Shown one piece after another: positions 1-8,298 of a stretch of 64,000 nucleotides of DNA. The position numbers and the translations under genes are program-made. Positions within the stretch are counted from its first letter, which is position 1; every line of letters begins with the position of its first letter. Source of the stretch: Oribacterium sp. P6A1. Lineage in GTDB: Bacteria; Bacillota; Clostridia; Lachnospirales; Lachnospiraceae. The notes beneath the pieces are model-generated. The model made no database searches, was not told where the DNA came from, and saw only the letters and a program-made list of their open reading frames with translations. The stretch is from positions 141,922 through 205,921 of the forward strand of contig NZ_JNKO01000006.1 of the NCBI RefSeq assembly GCF_000702885.1, read 5' to 3'.

Positions 1-151
1 AGAAGTCCTCTACTGTTCTACAGTCATAGAGGGTGTTATCTCCATACAGGCGGGAGAGAACCCCAAGTATATAAGAGAGCATCTGCTTGCATCACTGCAG
101 CGTGGTCAGCAGACCAAGCTTCTCAAGAAAGCCGACGGAGGAGGTAAGTAA
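1..151 (+). CDS. motA: MotA flagellar stator protein, C-terminal end only
   Basis: The last 50 codons of an open frame run in from the left edge and stop at 149-151. The translated phrase EGVISIQAGENP, followed by a basic tail ending in KKADGGGK, matches the cytoplasmic C-terminal region of MotA, the four-helix stator subunit that couples ion flow to rotor torque. motB starts only three bases after the stop, the normal motA-motB arrangement. The membrane segments and the start lie outside the window, so the assignment rests on this short tail and on the neighbour. Confidence 0.85.
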   Translation, partial: EVLYCSTVIEGVISIQAGENPKYIREHLLASLQRGQQTKLLKKADGGGK

Positions 152-154
152 AAG

Positions 155-1204
155 ATGAAAAAGAAAGGCGGAGGAGGGGACGAAGGCGGAAGCTGGATGG
201 ACACATATGGTGACCTCGTAACCCTGCTACTATGCTTTTTCGTTCTTTTGTATTCCATGTCAAGCGTGGACAGCGCCAAGTGGGATCTTTTCGTAAGAAG
301 TATTTATCCCGATGGCAAGACCCCCAGTGAACGTGCTGCGGAAGCTAACAAAGATACGGCACTCATAAACGCCCAGGTAGTAGAGGATGGTGTGGAGCCT
401 GAGGGTATCATAGGTAATCCTGAGATCGAACAGAACCAGCTTATGGAATCGGACCTTTCCCAGATTTATCTCCAGATCGCCCGGGCTCTGAACGAAGCCG
501 GAGTTGAAGGTGTAACTGTTACAAGAGGTGAAGACTATACCTTCGTTGTTTTTAAGGATAAGGCGTTCTTTGCCGGCGACAGCGCGGTGCTGACAGAACA
601 GGGACAGAAAACCCTTGATATTTTCTGTGATGTCATTAGCGGTGATAACGAACTTATATCCCAGGTTAATGTAATGGGTCATACGGCACAGGCTGACCCG
701 AATCATATAAACAGTGCAAGAAATGACCGTATGCTGAGCTCTATGAGAGCCGCAGAGGTTTGTATATATGTACAAAATAAAAATTTCCTTGATCCTGACA
801 AGCTGGTAAGTATCGGATACGGACAGTTCAGACCTTTGGAGGATAACAGCACCAGTGAGGGACGTGCTGCCAACCGAAGAGTTGAAATCCTTATCATTGA
901 TAAGGACGGCGAAGTGAGAGATATGGATCAGTACTATAAGGAACTTAATGAAGGTGTGAACGCTGACACCACCATCATCACTACAGGTGAAAGCGTTACA
1001 ACGGCAGATGAAGGAGTATCTGCCGGAATAAGTGAAGATACGGTTGTACTTACTCCTACAGGAGATACAGATACATCCAACATTAGCTCATCTGTCGAAG
1101 GAGTGGCGGGGCAGGCTGAATATCAGGAATATGCAGAAAAAGCAGTGGAGGATATGAATTCACTGGATGCAGCTTTACAGGCCGGTCAATCCGCTACAGG
1201 ATAG
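155..1204 (+). CDS. motB: MotB flagellar stator protein
   Basis: MotB anchors the stator to peptidoglycan and carries the ion-binding aspartate. A short glycine-rich N-terminus leads into one membrane helix (about residues 14-36) containing the YGDLVTLLL signature; Asp20 is the expected ion-binding residue. An OmpA-like peptidoglycan-binding domain covers about 130-255 (FFAGDSAVL, SARNDRM, GRAANRRVEI). The last ~90 residues form an acidic Ser/Thr-rich tail beyond the usual MotB end. Whether the stator uses protons or sodium cannot be read from this. No fliL follows, although one is often found between motB and fliM in related operons. Confidence 0.95.
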   Translation: MKKKGGGGDEGGSWMDTYGDLVTLLLCFFVLLYSMSSVDSAKWDLFVRSIYPDGKTPSERAAEANKDTALINAQVVEDGVEPEGIIGNPEIEQNQLMESDLSQIYLQIARALNEAGVEGVTVTRGEDYTFVVFKDKAFFAGDSAVLTEQGQKTLDIFCDVISGDNELISQVNVMGHTAQADPNHINSARNDRMLSSMRAAEVCIYVQNKNFLDPDKLVSIGYGQFRPLEDNSTSEGRAANRRVEILIIDKDGEVRDMDQYYKELNEGVNADTTIITTGESVTTADEGVSAGISEDTVVLTPTGDTDTSNISSSVEGVAGQAEYQEYAEKAVEDMNSLDAALQAGQSATG

Positions 1205-1271
1205 TACCCGCCGGATAGTAAAGAAGAGGGTTGTTGAGCAGAGTGTGAGAATGATGTGGGGTGTTTAACAT

Positions 1272-2381
1272 ATGGCAGACGTACTATCGCAAAGTCAGAT
1301 TGACGAACTCCTTAAATCTATGGCTGGCGGTGGCGGAGGAGGTTCTGCACCGGCAGAAGAGAAAGCGGCAGAAACCAAAACGGTGGTTGCCGAAGTAGAA
1401 AAGAAGGAAGAAGAAAACTATAACAAATATGATTTCTACAGTCCTCGTAAGTTCACGAAGGAGAAGATAAAGCTCCTCAGAAGTATATATGAGAACTATG
1501 CAAGAATCCTTACATCCCAGGTAAACGGTGTGTTCCGTGTCATGACGGATATAACGGTTATAGAATTAAGGGAGAGCCGTTACTATGAATATGTGAACAT
1601 GTTCCATGAGAACGACTGTATGTCCATAGTTGATGCCCACTTCACCGATAAGGGAAAAAGTAACGTTCCGCTGATGGTCTATGCTACTCCGGGACTGATC
1701 ATTACCCTTGTAAACCATATGCTGGGAGGCGGAGATTCGGTTATCCGTGTAGAAGAGAACTATCGTTACACAGATGTCGAGATGGCACTTTACAGACGTG
1801 TTCTGGATTATATCATCCATTCCATGGATGACGGATTCTCAAACTATATAAACATCAATTTCAAGATGCAGAGAGTTGAAGAGAACCCTTCCATGACCCA
1901 GGAAATCGGTCTTGATGAGACAGTGGTTATCATAGTTTTGAATGTTGACGTATCCGGACTTGCAGCAGAGAAGATAAGGCTCTGTATTCCGGGAACTCTT
2001 TTGGAACACATCTTCAAGATTATTGATAATCGTAAGCACATCGCAAGAGGATTCTCATACGAGAACAATTCTGATGTGATCATGAACCACATCAAGGATA
2101 CGAGATTCCCGATTACAGGACAGCTTGGAATCATAAGACTTGATATAAGTGATATTTATCATTTGCAGGTCGGTGATGTTATAGATATGAATAAGTCCTC
2201 AAAAAGTCAGGTAAAGCTTTTCGTAGGCAAACAGCCATGGTTTATGGGAACCATGGGGGTTTACAAAAAGAATATAGCTGTACGCATTGATGACCGCATA
2301 AGGCCGACAGGCAAAGAGAAAAATACGGATGAGGATATAGAAACACTGTTGGATGAATCTGTGGAACAGAAGACAGGATAG
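1272..2381 (+). CDS. fliM: Flagellar motor switch protein FliM
   Basis: FliM is the C-ring protein that receives phosphorylated CheY and sets rotation sense. The N-terminus MADVLSQSQIDELLKSM is the classic CheY-docking peptide, followed by a glycine run and an acidic/Lys linker. The middle CheC-like domain (about residues 60-250) and the C-terminal SpoA/FliN domain (about 275-345, with LQVGDVIDM) are both present, so the protein is full length at 369 residues. It lies between motB and cheY. Compare fliY at 3353, which carries similar docking peptides at an unusual place. Confidence 0.96.
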   Translation: MADVLSQSQIDELLKSMAGGGGGGSAPAEEKAAETKTVVAEVEKKEEENYNKYDFYSPRKFTKEKIKLLRSIYENYARILTSQVNGVFRVMTDITVIELRESRYYEYVNMFHENDCMSIVDAHFTDKGKSNVPLMVYATPGLIITLVNHMLGGGDSVIRVEENYRYTDVEMALYRRVLDYIIHSMDDGFSNYININFKMQRVEENPSMTQEIGLDETVVIIVLNVDVSGLAAEKIRLCIPGTLLEHIFKIIDNRKHIARGFSYENNSDVIMNHIKDTRFPITGQLGIIRLDISDIYHLQVGDVIDMNKSSKSQVKLFVGKQPWFMGTMGVYKKNIAVRIDDRIRPTGKEKNTDEDIETLLDESVEQKTG

Positions 2382-2445
2382 AGTCTCTCTACACAGTTCA
2401 TAATATAAATGTAAACTATTAAATAAAAGCTAGGAGAAAAAAAGT

Positions 2446-2814
2446 ATGGCAAAGATTATGCTGGTTGATGACGCTGCATTCATGCGCATGATGGTTAAGA
2501 ATTCACTTACAAAGGGTGGCTTTGCTGACTGTGAATATGTTGAGGCACAGGATGGCGCAGAAGCAGTAAAGAAGTTTGATGAGGAGAATCCGGATCTTGT
2601 TATCATGGATATTACCATGCCTAACATGGATGGTCTCCAGGCACTTAAGAAGATCAAGGAGAATCATCCTGATGCAAAGATCGTTATGTGTACAGCCATG
2701 GGACAGGAATCAATGGTAGTTGATGCTATAAAGTCCGGCGCAAGGGATTTCGTTGTTAAGCCATTTAATGCAGAAAGAATTACTTCCACTGTAAAGAATA
2801 TTCTTGGCGCTTAA
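2446..2814 (+). CDS. cheY: CheY chemotaxis response regulator
   Basis: A single receiver domain of 122 residues with the acidic pair in LVDDAAFMR, the phosphorylation site in LVIMDITMPNMDG, the switch Thr in MCTAMGQ and the Lys in VVKPF. There is no output domain, so it should act by binding FliM (and perhaps FliY) when phosphorylated by CheA. The Shine-Dalgarno sequence TAGGAG precedes the ATG. It sits inside the flagellar operon rather than with cheA, which lies on the other strand at 49646. Confidence 0.95.
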   Translation: MAKIMLVDDAAFMRMMVKNSLTKGGFADCEYVEAQDGAEAVKKFDEENPDLVIMDITMPNMDGLQALKKIKENHPDAKIVMCTAMGQESMVVDAIKSGARDFVVKPFNAERITSTVKNILGA

Positions 2815-2866
2815 ATGAAACGGCACGGCATCGTCCTTTGTGTCTTAATAAGAAAGAGGGATGAAG

Positions 2867-3319
2867 ATGTCTTATTTGAGCTCTTTTGATATTTGTGCAT
2901 CCGGAATGAGCGCCCAGCGTATCAGGATGGATGTGGCTGCAGAGAATATTGCCAATGTTGATACGACGCGTACCGAAAACGGTGGCGCGTATCAACGTAA
3001 GGATGTTGTGTTTGAAAGCTATGGTGAGGGATCTTTTGCTGAAGCATTCAGAAATGCTCAGCTGGGAAAAGGCTTTCATACAGCAAAAAAATCGGGAGTC
3101 AGGGTGTCTCAGATTATTGCTGATACACGCGAGATGAAACGAGTATACAATCCGTCACATCCGGATGCCGATGCAGATGGATATGTGGAAATGCCCAATG
3201 TTGATGTACTGAAGGAAACAGTAGACAGTATGTCCGCTACCAGATCTTATGAAGCGAACGTTACTGCACTTAATGCTATGAAGGCGATGGCACAGAAGGC
3301 ACTTGAGATAAAGGTATAA
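2867..3319 (+). CDS. flgC: Flagellar proximal rod protein FlgC
   Basis: FlgC builds the proximal rod of the basal body. The N-terminal heptad-like segment with RMDVAAENIANVDTTRT and the C-terminal segment VDVLKETVDSMSATRSYEANV are typical rod-protein signatures, and length (150 aa) fits. An ATG at 2861 directly abuts the ribosome-binding purines AGAGGG; the ATG at 2867 has proper spacing, so I start there. The usual partners flgB and fliE are not adjacent: flgB lies about 49 kb away at 51957 on the other strand, and fliE is not in the window. Confidence 0.93.
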   Translation: MSYLSSFDICASGMSAQRIRMDVAAENIANVDTTRTENGGAYQRKDVVFESYGEGSFAEAFRNAQLGKGFHTAKKSGVRVSQIIADTREMKRVYNPSHPDADADGYVEMPNVDVLKETVDSMSATRSYEANVTALNAMKAMAQKALEIKV

Positions 3320-3352
3320 CTTGTAGTATGAAGGGGTAAAGGAGAGTAGCTA

Positions 3353-4783
3353 ATGGGTGCTGGTCGCTTCAATAACATGGAAATAGACGCCATAGGCGAG
3401 ATAATGAATATCAGCCTTGGCTCATCGGCAACAGCATTATCAACAATGCTCGGCACAAAAGTAAATATCACTACGCCTGTTGTAAAGGTACAGAACAGGA
3501 CAGAGTTTGAGTATAGGGAACTTGAACCTGCAGTAGGAGTAGAGATCTCTTATGTAAAGGGACTTGATGGAAGAAACGTCATGATGTTCAGCAGGAATGA
3601 CGTGCGTATCATCGTTAGTATGATGATGGGTATGGATATTCCCGAGGATGAGTTCGTGATGGACGAGATGAATGCATCTGCCATCAGAGAAGTCATGAAC
3701 CAGATGATGGGTTCCTCTGCAACAGCTCTTTCAGAGTTTCTTGGGGTAACTGTCGATATATCTACACCGGTATCTTTTGAAGTTCCAAATGAAGAGGAAT
3801 TCAAGGATAAGTATTTTCCGGGAGATGAAGAACAGGTAGTTGTCTGCTTTACTCTTGAGATTGAGGATAAAGAACTGGAAAGTGAGTTCCTCAATATCAT
3901 GTCTGTATCCCTGGTAAGGCGTTTGCTTCAGCCTTTTGCAGAGCAGTTTGGCATAGAACTAAGCGAAGATGCGGATAATGCCGGGGCAGCTTCTGCTGAA
4001 GCACCCGCACCGGCACCTGAGCCTGCACCCGCAGCTGCTTCATCCGGCGGACAGCTTGATCAGTCAGCTGTAGATGCACTTTTGAACGGAGGAGCTTCGG
4101 CAGCACCTGAGCCTGCACCTGCTTCATCCGGTGGACCACTTGATCAGTCAGCTGTAGATGCACTTTTGAACGGAGGGGCTTCGGCTTCACCGGCACCTGC
4201 AGCGGCAGCACCAACTCCTGCACCTGCACCGGCCCCTGCAGCACCGCCGCCAACTCCTGCACCTGCACCCGCTCCTGCACCGGCAGTTGCAGCGGTACCT
4301 CCACAGCCTGCAGCAGCACCTCAGTATGTACCCGGTGTTGCGGCAGCACCGGATCCGATGACCTTGCAGCTTCTTAATCAGATGCAGCAGTCTCAGACAC
4401 AGATGATGCAGCTTATCAAGGACATAGAAGAGGACAGAAAGGCCGGAAGAAATCAAAGACAGGGAGTAAAGGTTCAGTCTTTAAATTCTCCGGAATATGG
4501 TGAGAGTGAGGATAACGGCGAGCAGGAAGAAAATAAAGAGATGCTCATGAAGGTTCCTTTGGAAATCTCCGTAGAGATAGGAAGAACCAAGAAACTTGTT
4601 AAGGATATCCTTGAGTTCACACAGGGTTCTCTTGTTGTTTTGGACAAGATGGCCGGTGAACAGGCAGACCTTTATGTAAACGGTGAATGTATCGCCCGGG
4701 GTGATATCGTTGTAGTTGAAGATAACTTCGGTATTCGTATCACTGAAATAGTTAGCAAGGAAATAAATCCGGAAAGTCTGTGA
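3353..4783 (+). CDS. fliY: Motor switch phosphatase FliY with tandem CheY-docking-like peptides in its linker
   Basis: FliY combines a CheC-type CheY-P phosphatase core with a FliN/SpoA domain in the C-ring. Two phosphatase motifs are intact: Asp12-x3-Glu16-x2-Asn19 and Ser109-x3-Glu113-x2-Asn116. Residues about 220-345 form an Ala/Pro-rich linker; the SpoA domain is about 400-470. Unlike Bacillus FliY, the N-terminus has no CheY-docking peptide. Instead the motif LDQSAVDALLNGG occurs twice in the linker (nt 4055-4093 and 4139-4177) within an 84-bp near-identical tandem duplication. It resembles the FliM N-terminus LSQSQIDELL. At 476 residues it is longer than Bacillus FliY because of this linker. 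Confidence 0.93.
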   Translation: MGAGRFNNMEIDAIGEIMNISLGSSATALSTMLGTKVNITTPVVKVQNRTEFEYRELEPAVGVEISYVKGLDGRNVMMFSRNDVRIIVSMMMGMDIPEDEFVMDEMNASAIREVMNQMMGSSATALSEFLGVTVDISTPVSFEVPNEEEFKDKYFPGDEEQVVVCFTLEIEDKELESEFLNIMSVSLVRRLLQPFAEQFGIELSEDADNAGAASAEAPAPAPEPAPAAASSGGQLDQSAVDALLNGGASAAPEPAPASSGGPLDQSAVDALLNGGASASPAPAAAAPTPAPAPAPAAPPPTPAPAPAPAPAVAAVPPQPAAAPQYVPGVAAAPDPMTLQLLNQMQQSQTQMMQLIKDIEEDRKAGRNQRQGVKVQSLNSPEYGESEDNGEQEENKEMLMKVPLEISVEIGRTKKLVKDILEFTQGSLVVLDKMAGEQADLYVNGECIARGDIVVVEDNFGIRITEIVSKEINPESL

Positions 4784-4787
4784 GCTT

Positions 4788-5141
4788 ATGCATAGCACTA
4801 TTTCACTTGTATCCGGATTTCTGGTATTTGTTCTTATCCTGCTGCTGGCTTATGCCTGCAGCAGGTTTCTGGGCAAAACCTGGCGGATGAGAAGTTCCGC
4901 AAAATATATGGAAGTCATTGATCAGCTGGCAGTTGGACAGGATCGTCTGCTTCTGATCGTTAAGATAGATAAAAAGTACTATCTTATGAGCTCAAGTTCT
5001 CAGGGGGTTTCTTTCCTCAAAGAGCTCGATGGCGATTTCTCGCTGGAAAGGAGTATCGAGGCTCCGGTTCAAAGCGATTTTTCTCAGTATCTGAACAGAT
5101 ATTGGAAGCAGTTCAGAGACGGAAAGGATAGCAGTAAATGA
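4788..5141 (+). CDS. fliO: Flagellar export protein FliO/FliZ-like
   Basis: A 117-residue protein with one N-terminal membrane helix (about residues 5-26) followed by a small cytoplasmic domain containing YMEVIDQLAVGQDRLLLIVKI, the pattern of FliO (called FliZ in Bacillus), an assembly factor for the FliP export pore. It follows fliY by four bases and overlaps fliP by four (ATGA), which supports translational coupling and the identification, since FliO sequences are otherwise weakly conserved. Confidence 0.87.
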   Translation: MHSTISLVSGFLVFVLILLLAYACSRFLGKTWRMRSSAKYMEVIDQLAVGQDRLLLIVKIDKKYYLMSSSSQGVSFLKELDGDFSLERSIEAPVQSDFSQYLNRYWKQFRDGKDSSK

Positions 5142-5797
5142 TAGGGGATTTACTGACCGGCTTAAATGGCGGCAATGTGCCGACTCTTGATCTGATATTC
5201 ATGCTGACGATGGTGGCTATGGTGCCATCCATTGTTGTCATGATGACGTCGTTCACTCGGACAATCATCATTTTATCTTTTACACGTACTGCAATGGGTG
5301 TCCAGAATACACCTCCCAATATGGTCATCGCAGGCATAACTCTGTTCCTTACCCTGTTCATCATGAGCCCCACCATAGCACAGATCAATGAAGTTGCCTA
5401 CCAGCCCTATCGTGCCGGACGCATAAATCAGGAAGAGTGTATAAAAAGGATGGCAGGACCTGCCAAGGAGTTTATGCTTAGAAATACGGAAAAGGAAACT
5501 CTTGACCGCTTTGTGGAGATGGCGGATATTGCTGTACAGGATGATGTCAGGGATTATCCTCTTACTGTAATCACACCTGCTTTTATGACCTCTGAGTTAA
5601 AGAGAGGTTTCACAGCAGGATTTCTTCTTTATCTTCCGTTTCTTTTGATAGATATCGTAGTTTCCACGACACTTATGGCCATGGGTATGGTTATGCTGCC
5701 GCCCACCATGGTATCTATGCCCTTTAAGCTTTTGCTTTTTATCAGCATAAACGGATGGGAACTCTTGTTCTCTACCATCATAAACAGTTTCCGTTAG
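5138..5797 (+). CDS. fliP: Flagellar export gate protein FliP
   Basis: FliP forms the core of the type III export channel with FliQ and FliR. Family hallmarks are clear: SFTRTIIILSFTRTAMG, QNTPPNMV, LTLFIMSPT, and near the end LPFLLIDIVVSTTLMAMGM and LPPTMVSMPFKLLLF. The start ATG overlaps the fliO stop. At 219 residues it is short at the N-terminus, without a long cleavable signal peptide, as in some Firmicute homologues. Confidence 0.97.
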   Translation: MIGDLLTGLNGGNVPTLDLIFMLTMVAMVPSIVVMMTSFTRTIIILSFTRTAMGVQNTPPNMVIAGITLFLTLFIMSPTIAQINEVAYQPYRAGRINQEECIKRMAGPAKEFMLRNTEKETLDRFVEMADIAVQDDVRDYPLTVITPAFMTSELKRGFTAGFLLYLPFLLIDIVVSTTLMAMGMVMLPPTMVSMPFKLLLFISINGWELLFSTIINSFR

Positions 5798-5854
5798 AAA
5801 AAAGCTGACATAAGGCATAGATTCAGGCTGTAATAAGGTTTGGAGGATAAAAAG

Positions 5855-6121
5855 ATGACTACAGAACTAGCCCTTGATACATTGAGACAGACATTTCAGC
5901 TTGCGTTGGAGATAGCGCTGCCGCTTCTCCTTATAAGTATGATCGTTGGTATCGTACTTGCCATATTCAGTGCTGCCACCTCTATAAGTGAACAGACATT
6001 GACATTCGTTCCTAAGCTTTTATCCATACTTACGGTTCTGGCACTTCTGGGAAGTACCATCCTTGTTAAGATGCAGGAATTTACGATAGAGATATTTCAT
6101 TTGATCGCATCCGGAGGTTGA
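5855..6121 (+). CDS. fliQ: Flagellar export gate protein FliQ
   Basis: An 88-residue protein of two membrane hairpin helices (about 15-40 and 50-75) with the FliQ pattern LPLLLISMIVGIVLAIFSAA and TSISEQTLTFVPK. The frame can be opened upstream by a TTG at 5840, but the Shine-Dalgarno GGAGG at 5842-5846 lies inside that extension, so the ATG at 5855 is the start. fliR follows after one base. Confidence 0.95.
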   Translation: MTTELALDTLRQTFQLALEIALPLLLISMIVGIVLAIFSAATSISEQTLTFVPKLLSILTVLALLGSTILVKMQEFTIEIFHLIASGG

Positions 6122-6122
6122 A

Positions 6123-6878
6123 ATGATTATTCTGTTCAGCTTTATCTTTATGCGAGTCACAGGGATAATCGAGTTGAATTCTGTTTTGTCCAGGTCAGAG
6201 CTTCCCAGAACTGTAAAAGGAATGCTGATTTTTATGATTTCTGCCCTTATATTCATCTGGACAGACGGTCACTTTATGGCAGAGCCTGAGACATTGTTGG
6301 AATATGCGTTTATGCTCGTGAAGGAGCTTGCAATAGGTGCCTGTATCGGATTCGGTATGGAGCTTACATTGGCGGTAATTCGCTTCGGCGGTACCGTCAT
6401 TGATTTTATGATGGGTCTTAACATGGCACAGATGTATGATCCCTCCACTCATCAGCAGACTACTCCCAATGCAAACAGATTCGCGATTTTTATGTGCCTT
6501 GTGTTCTTCACTACAGGAGCGCATCTCAGATATTTTGAGATTCTTTTCAATTCCATAAAGCTCATTCCCTTTGGAATGGTGAAGCTTGATTACAACATTG
6601 CGGTATATATGCTGGAACTGTTCAATGGCTGCATGGTGCTGGGACTTGAATTTGCCTTCCCCATCATTGCCATAGAACTATTGACCCAGATATGCCTGGG
6701 AATACTTATGAGAGTCATCCCGCAGATTAATATCTTTTCTGTGAATTTTCAGTTAAAGATAATTGCAGGAATGGTGATGCTTCTCATACTTTATACTCCC
6801 ATGTCGGAGATGATCATCAGAATTCTGGATAACATGTTTACACATCTCGACGAGATAACCATGATACTTGCGGGATAG
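6123..6878 (+). CDS. fliR: Flagellar export gate protein FliR
   Basis: A 251-residue multi-spanning membrane protein with the FliR signatures ELAIGACIGFGMELTLAVI, DFMMGLNMAQMYDPS, and near the C-terminus MRVIPQINIFSVNFQLKI. FliR caps the FliP/FliQ export gate. The CDS begins almost directly after the fliQ stop, using GGAGG within the end of fliQ as its ribosome-binding site. Confidence 0.95.
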   Translation: MIILFSFIFMRVTGIIELNSVLSRSELPRTVKGMLIFMISALIFIWTDGHFMAEPETLLEYAFMLVKELAIGACIGFGMELTLAVIRFGGTVIDFMMGLNMAQMYDPSTHQQTTPNANRFAIFMCLVFFTTGAHLRYFEILFNSIKLIPFGMVKLDYNIAVYMLELFNGCMVLGLEFAFPIIAIELLTQICLGILMRVIPQINIFSVNFQLKIIAGMVMLLILYTPMSEMIIRILDNMFTHLDEITMILAG

Positions 6879-6935
6879 ATGCAGAAATAAACATTATGCC
6901 AGTAAATAGCATATCATCTTGAGAGGAGAAAACCT

Positions 6936-8003
6936 ATGGGTAATGATGGCGCCGATAAAACCGAGGAGCCTACATCGCATAAGATAAGTGAGGCAAGAAA
7001 AGAAGGTAACGTCTGTCAGAGCAAAGATGTTGCCACAGTAGTAATGTTGCTTGGAGTCTTTGTGATGGTGAGGCTCATGCTTCCGACTATATATAATTAC
7101 ATAGTCAGTATGTTCAGATATGTTCTTGATTGCATAGCCCATTCCGAATATGACCCTATAAGCGGTACCCTGTTTTACAGATTTCTGGTATATGCCCTGG
7201 TATGTTCCCTGCCAATTCTATTGGTGGCAGTTGTGCTGGCCGTCCTTTCTCATGGGGTTCAGACCAGATTCAATTATTCGAAGAAGGCTACAAAAGTAAA
7301 ATTCAGTAAGCTTAATCCGATCTCGGGAGTAAAGAAGTTATTCTCACTCAATAAAGTTGTTGAGGTGATTAAAAATCTGCTGAAGATAAGTATCCTGATT
7401 ATACTGTTGTATTTTGTGATAAATGAAAAGCTTTTGCCTATTGCAAGGACACTGGATATGCTTCCATTTAACTCGACACTTATGCTTCTCGGATTTGTCT
7501 GGGATCTGATAATCAGGGTGGTGATAGCCTTTTCACTTATAGCTTTCCTGGATTATCTGTATCAAAAATGGAAGTATCATAAAGACCTCATGATGACAAA
7601 GCAGGAAGTAAAGGATGAAATGAAGATGCTTGACGGAGATCCTCAGGTAAAAAACAAAATGAAGCAGAAGCACAGAGAGATGACCAATCGTCGTATGATG
7701 CAGGAAGTTCCTCAGGCGGATGTCATCATCAGAAACCCGACCCATGTTGCTGTTGCTTTAAAGTATGATCCGGACAGGCACGGTGCTCCTTATGTGGTGG
7801 CAAAGGGACTGGATTTTATCGCACTTAAGATCGTGGAGACGGGTGAAGAGCATGATGTGCCGTGGATAGAGAATAAGCCACTGGCCAGAGCACTTTATGC
7901 TTCCTGCGAGATAGGTCAGGAAATCCCCGTAGACTATTACAGCGCGGTGGCTGAACTTCTTGTATTTATCTACAGGCAGAAAAACGGAGAACTGCCGGCA
8001 TAA
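6936..8003 (+). CDS. flhB: Flagellar export switch protein FlhB
   Basis: FlhB controls the change from rod/hook to filament export. N-terminal KTEEPTSHKISEARKEGN is characteristic, four membrane helices follow, and the cytoplasmic autocleavage motif NPTH is intact at Asn267-His270, followed by VAVALKYDP. At 355 residues it is full length. A second copy of only the C-terminal domain (FlhX) is encoded at 28836. This gene ends a tight run; a hairpin cluster follows before flhA. Confidence 0.97.
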   Translation: MGNDGADKTEEPTSHKISEARKEGNVCQSKDVATVVMLLGVFVMVRLMLPTIYNYIVSMFRYVLDCIAHSEYDPISGTLFYRFLVYALVCSLPILLVAVVLAVLSHGVQTRFNYSKKATKVKFSKLNPISGVKKLFSLNKVVEVIKNLLKISILIILLYFVINEKLLPIARTLDMLPFNSTLMLLGFVWDLIIRVVIAFSLIAFLDYLYQKWKYHKDLMMTKQEVKDEMKMLDGDPQVKNKMKQKHREMTNRRMMQEVPQADVIIRNPTHVAVALKYDPDRHGAPYVVAKGLDFIALKIVETGEEHDVPWIENKPLARALYASCEIGQEIPVDYYSAVAELLVFIYRQKNGELPA

Positions 8004-8298
8004 ATCCCTATTCCGAAGGAATAGGGATGCCGCCCAGCCGGCGAGGCTGGTTTTGGCTTTAGCCAAAATCAAACGAAAATGCCGGAGCGAAGCGACTTCA
8101 AATGGCATTTTCTCATTTTTTATCCTTAAAATTTATCACATTTTACAGAAATTAAAGAAAATTTTAAAAAAATTAATAGAATTTATAATTTTATCGAGAC
8201 AAGTTGATAAAAAGCAATTATAATAAACATATATCTAATTTATGTACGTAAGGTATAGAGAGTAGAATAAAAAAGAATAAGAAAACAGATCACAGACT
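8004..8298 (+). repeat. Cluster of four consecutive hairpins between flhB and flhA
   Basis: No gene is visible in these 295 bases. Four inverted repeats lie back to back: 8004-8028 (perfect 11-bp arms, 3-base loop), 8034-8050 (CCAGCC/GGCTGG), 8051-8068 (TTTTGGCT/AGCCAAAA) and 8075-8112 (GAAAATGCC/GGCATTTTC). The remainder is AT-rich and leads to flhA without a strong ribosome-binding site. The cluster could limit read-through, protect the upstream mRNA end, or be an inserted palindromic repeat. There is no long T-run directly after the first stem, so it is not a plain intrinsic terminator. Confidence 0.7.

Noticed and set aside
3897..4456. Long minus-strand open frames opposite the FliY linker
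   Set aside because: They arise from the Ala/Pro-rich codons of the linker and have no ribosome-binding site or coherent protein pattern.
8202..8224. TTGATA and TATAAT before flhA as a sigma-A promoter
   Set aside because: The spacer is only nine bases, too short for a working promoter.
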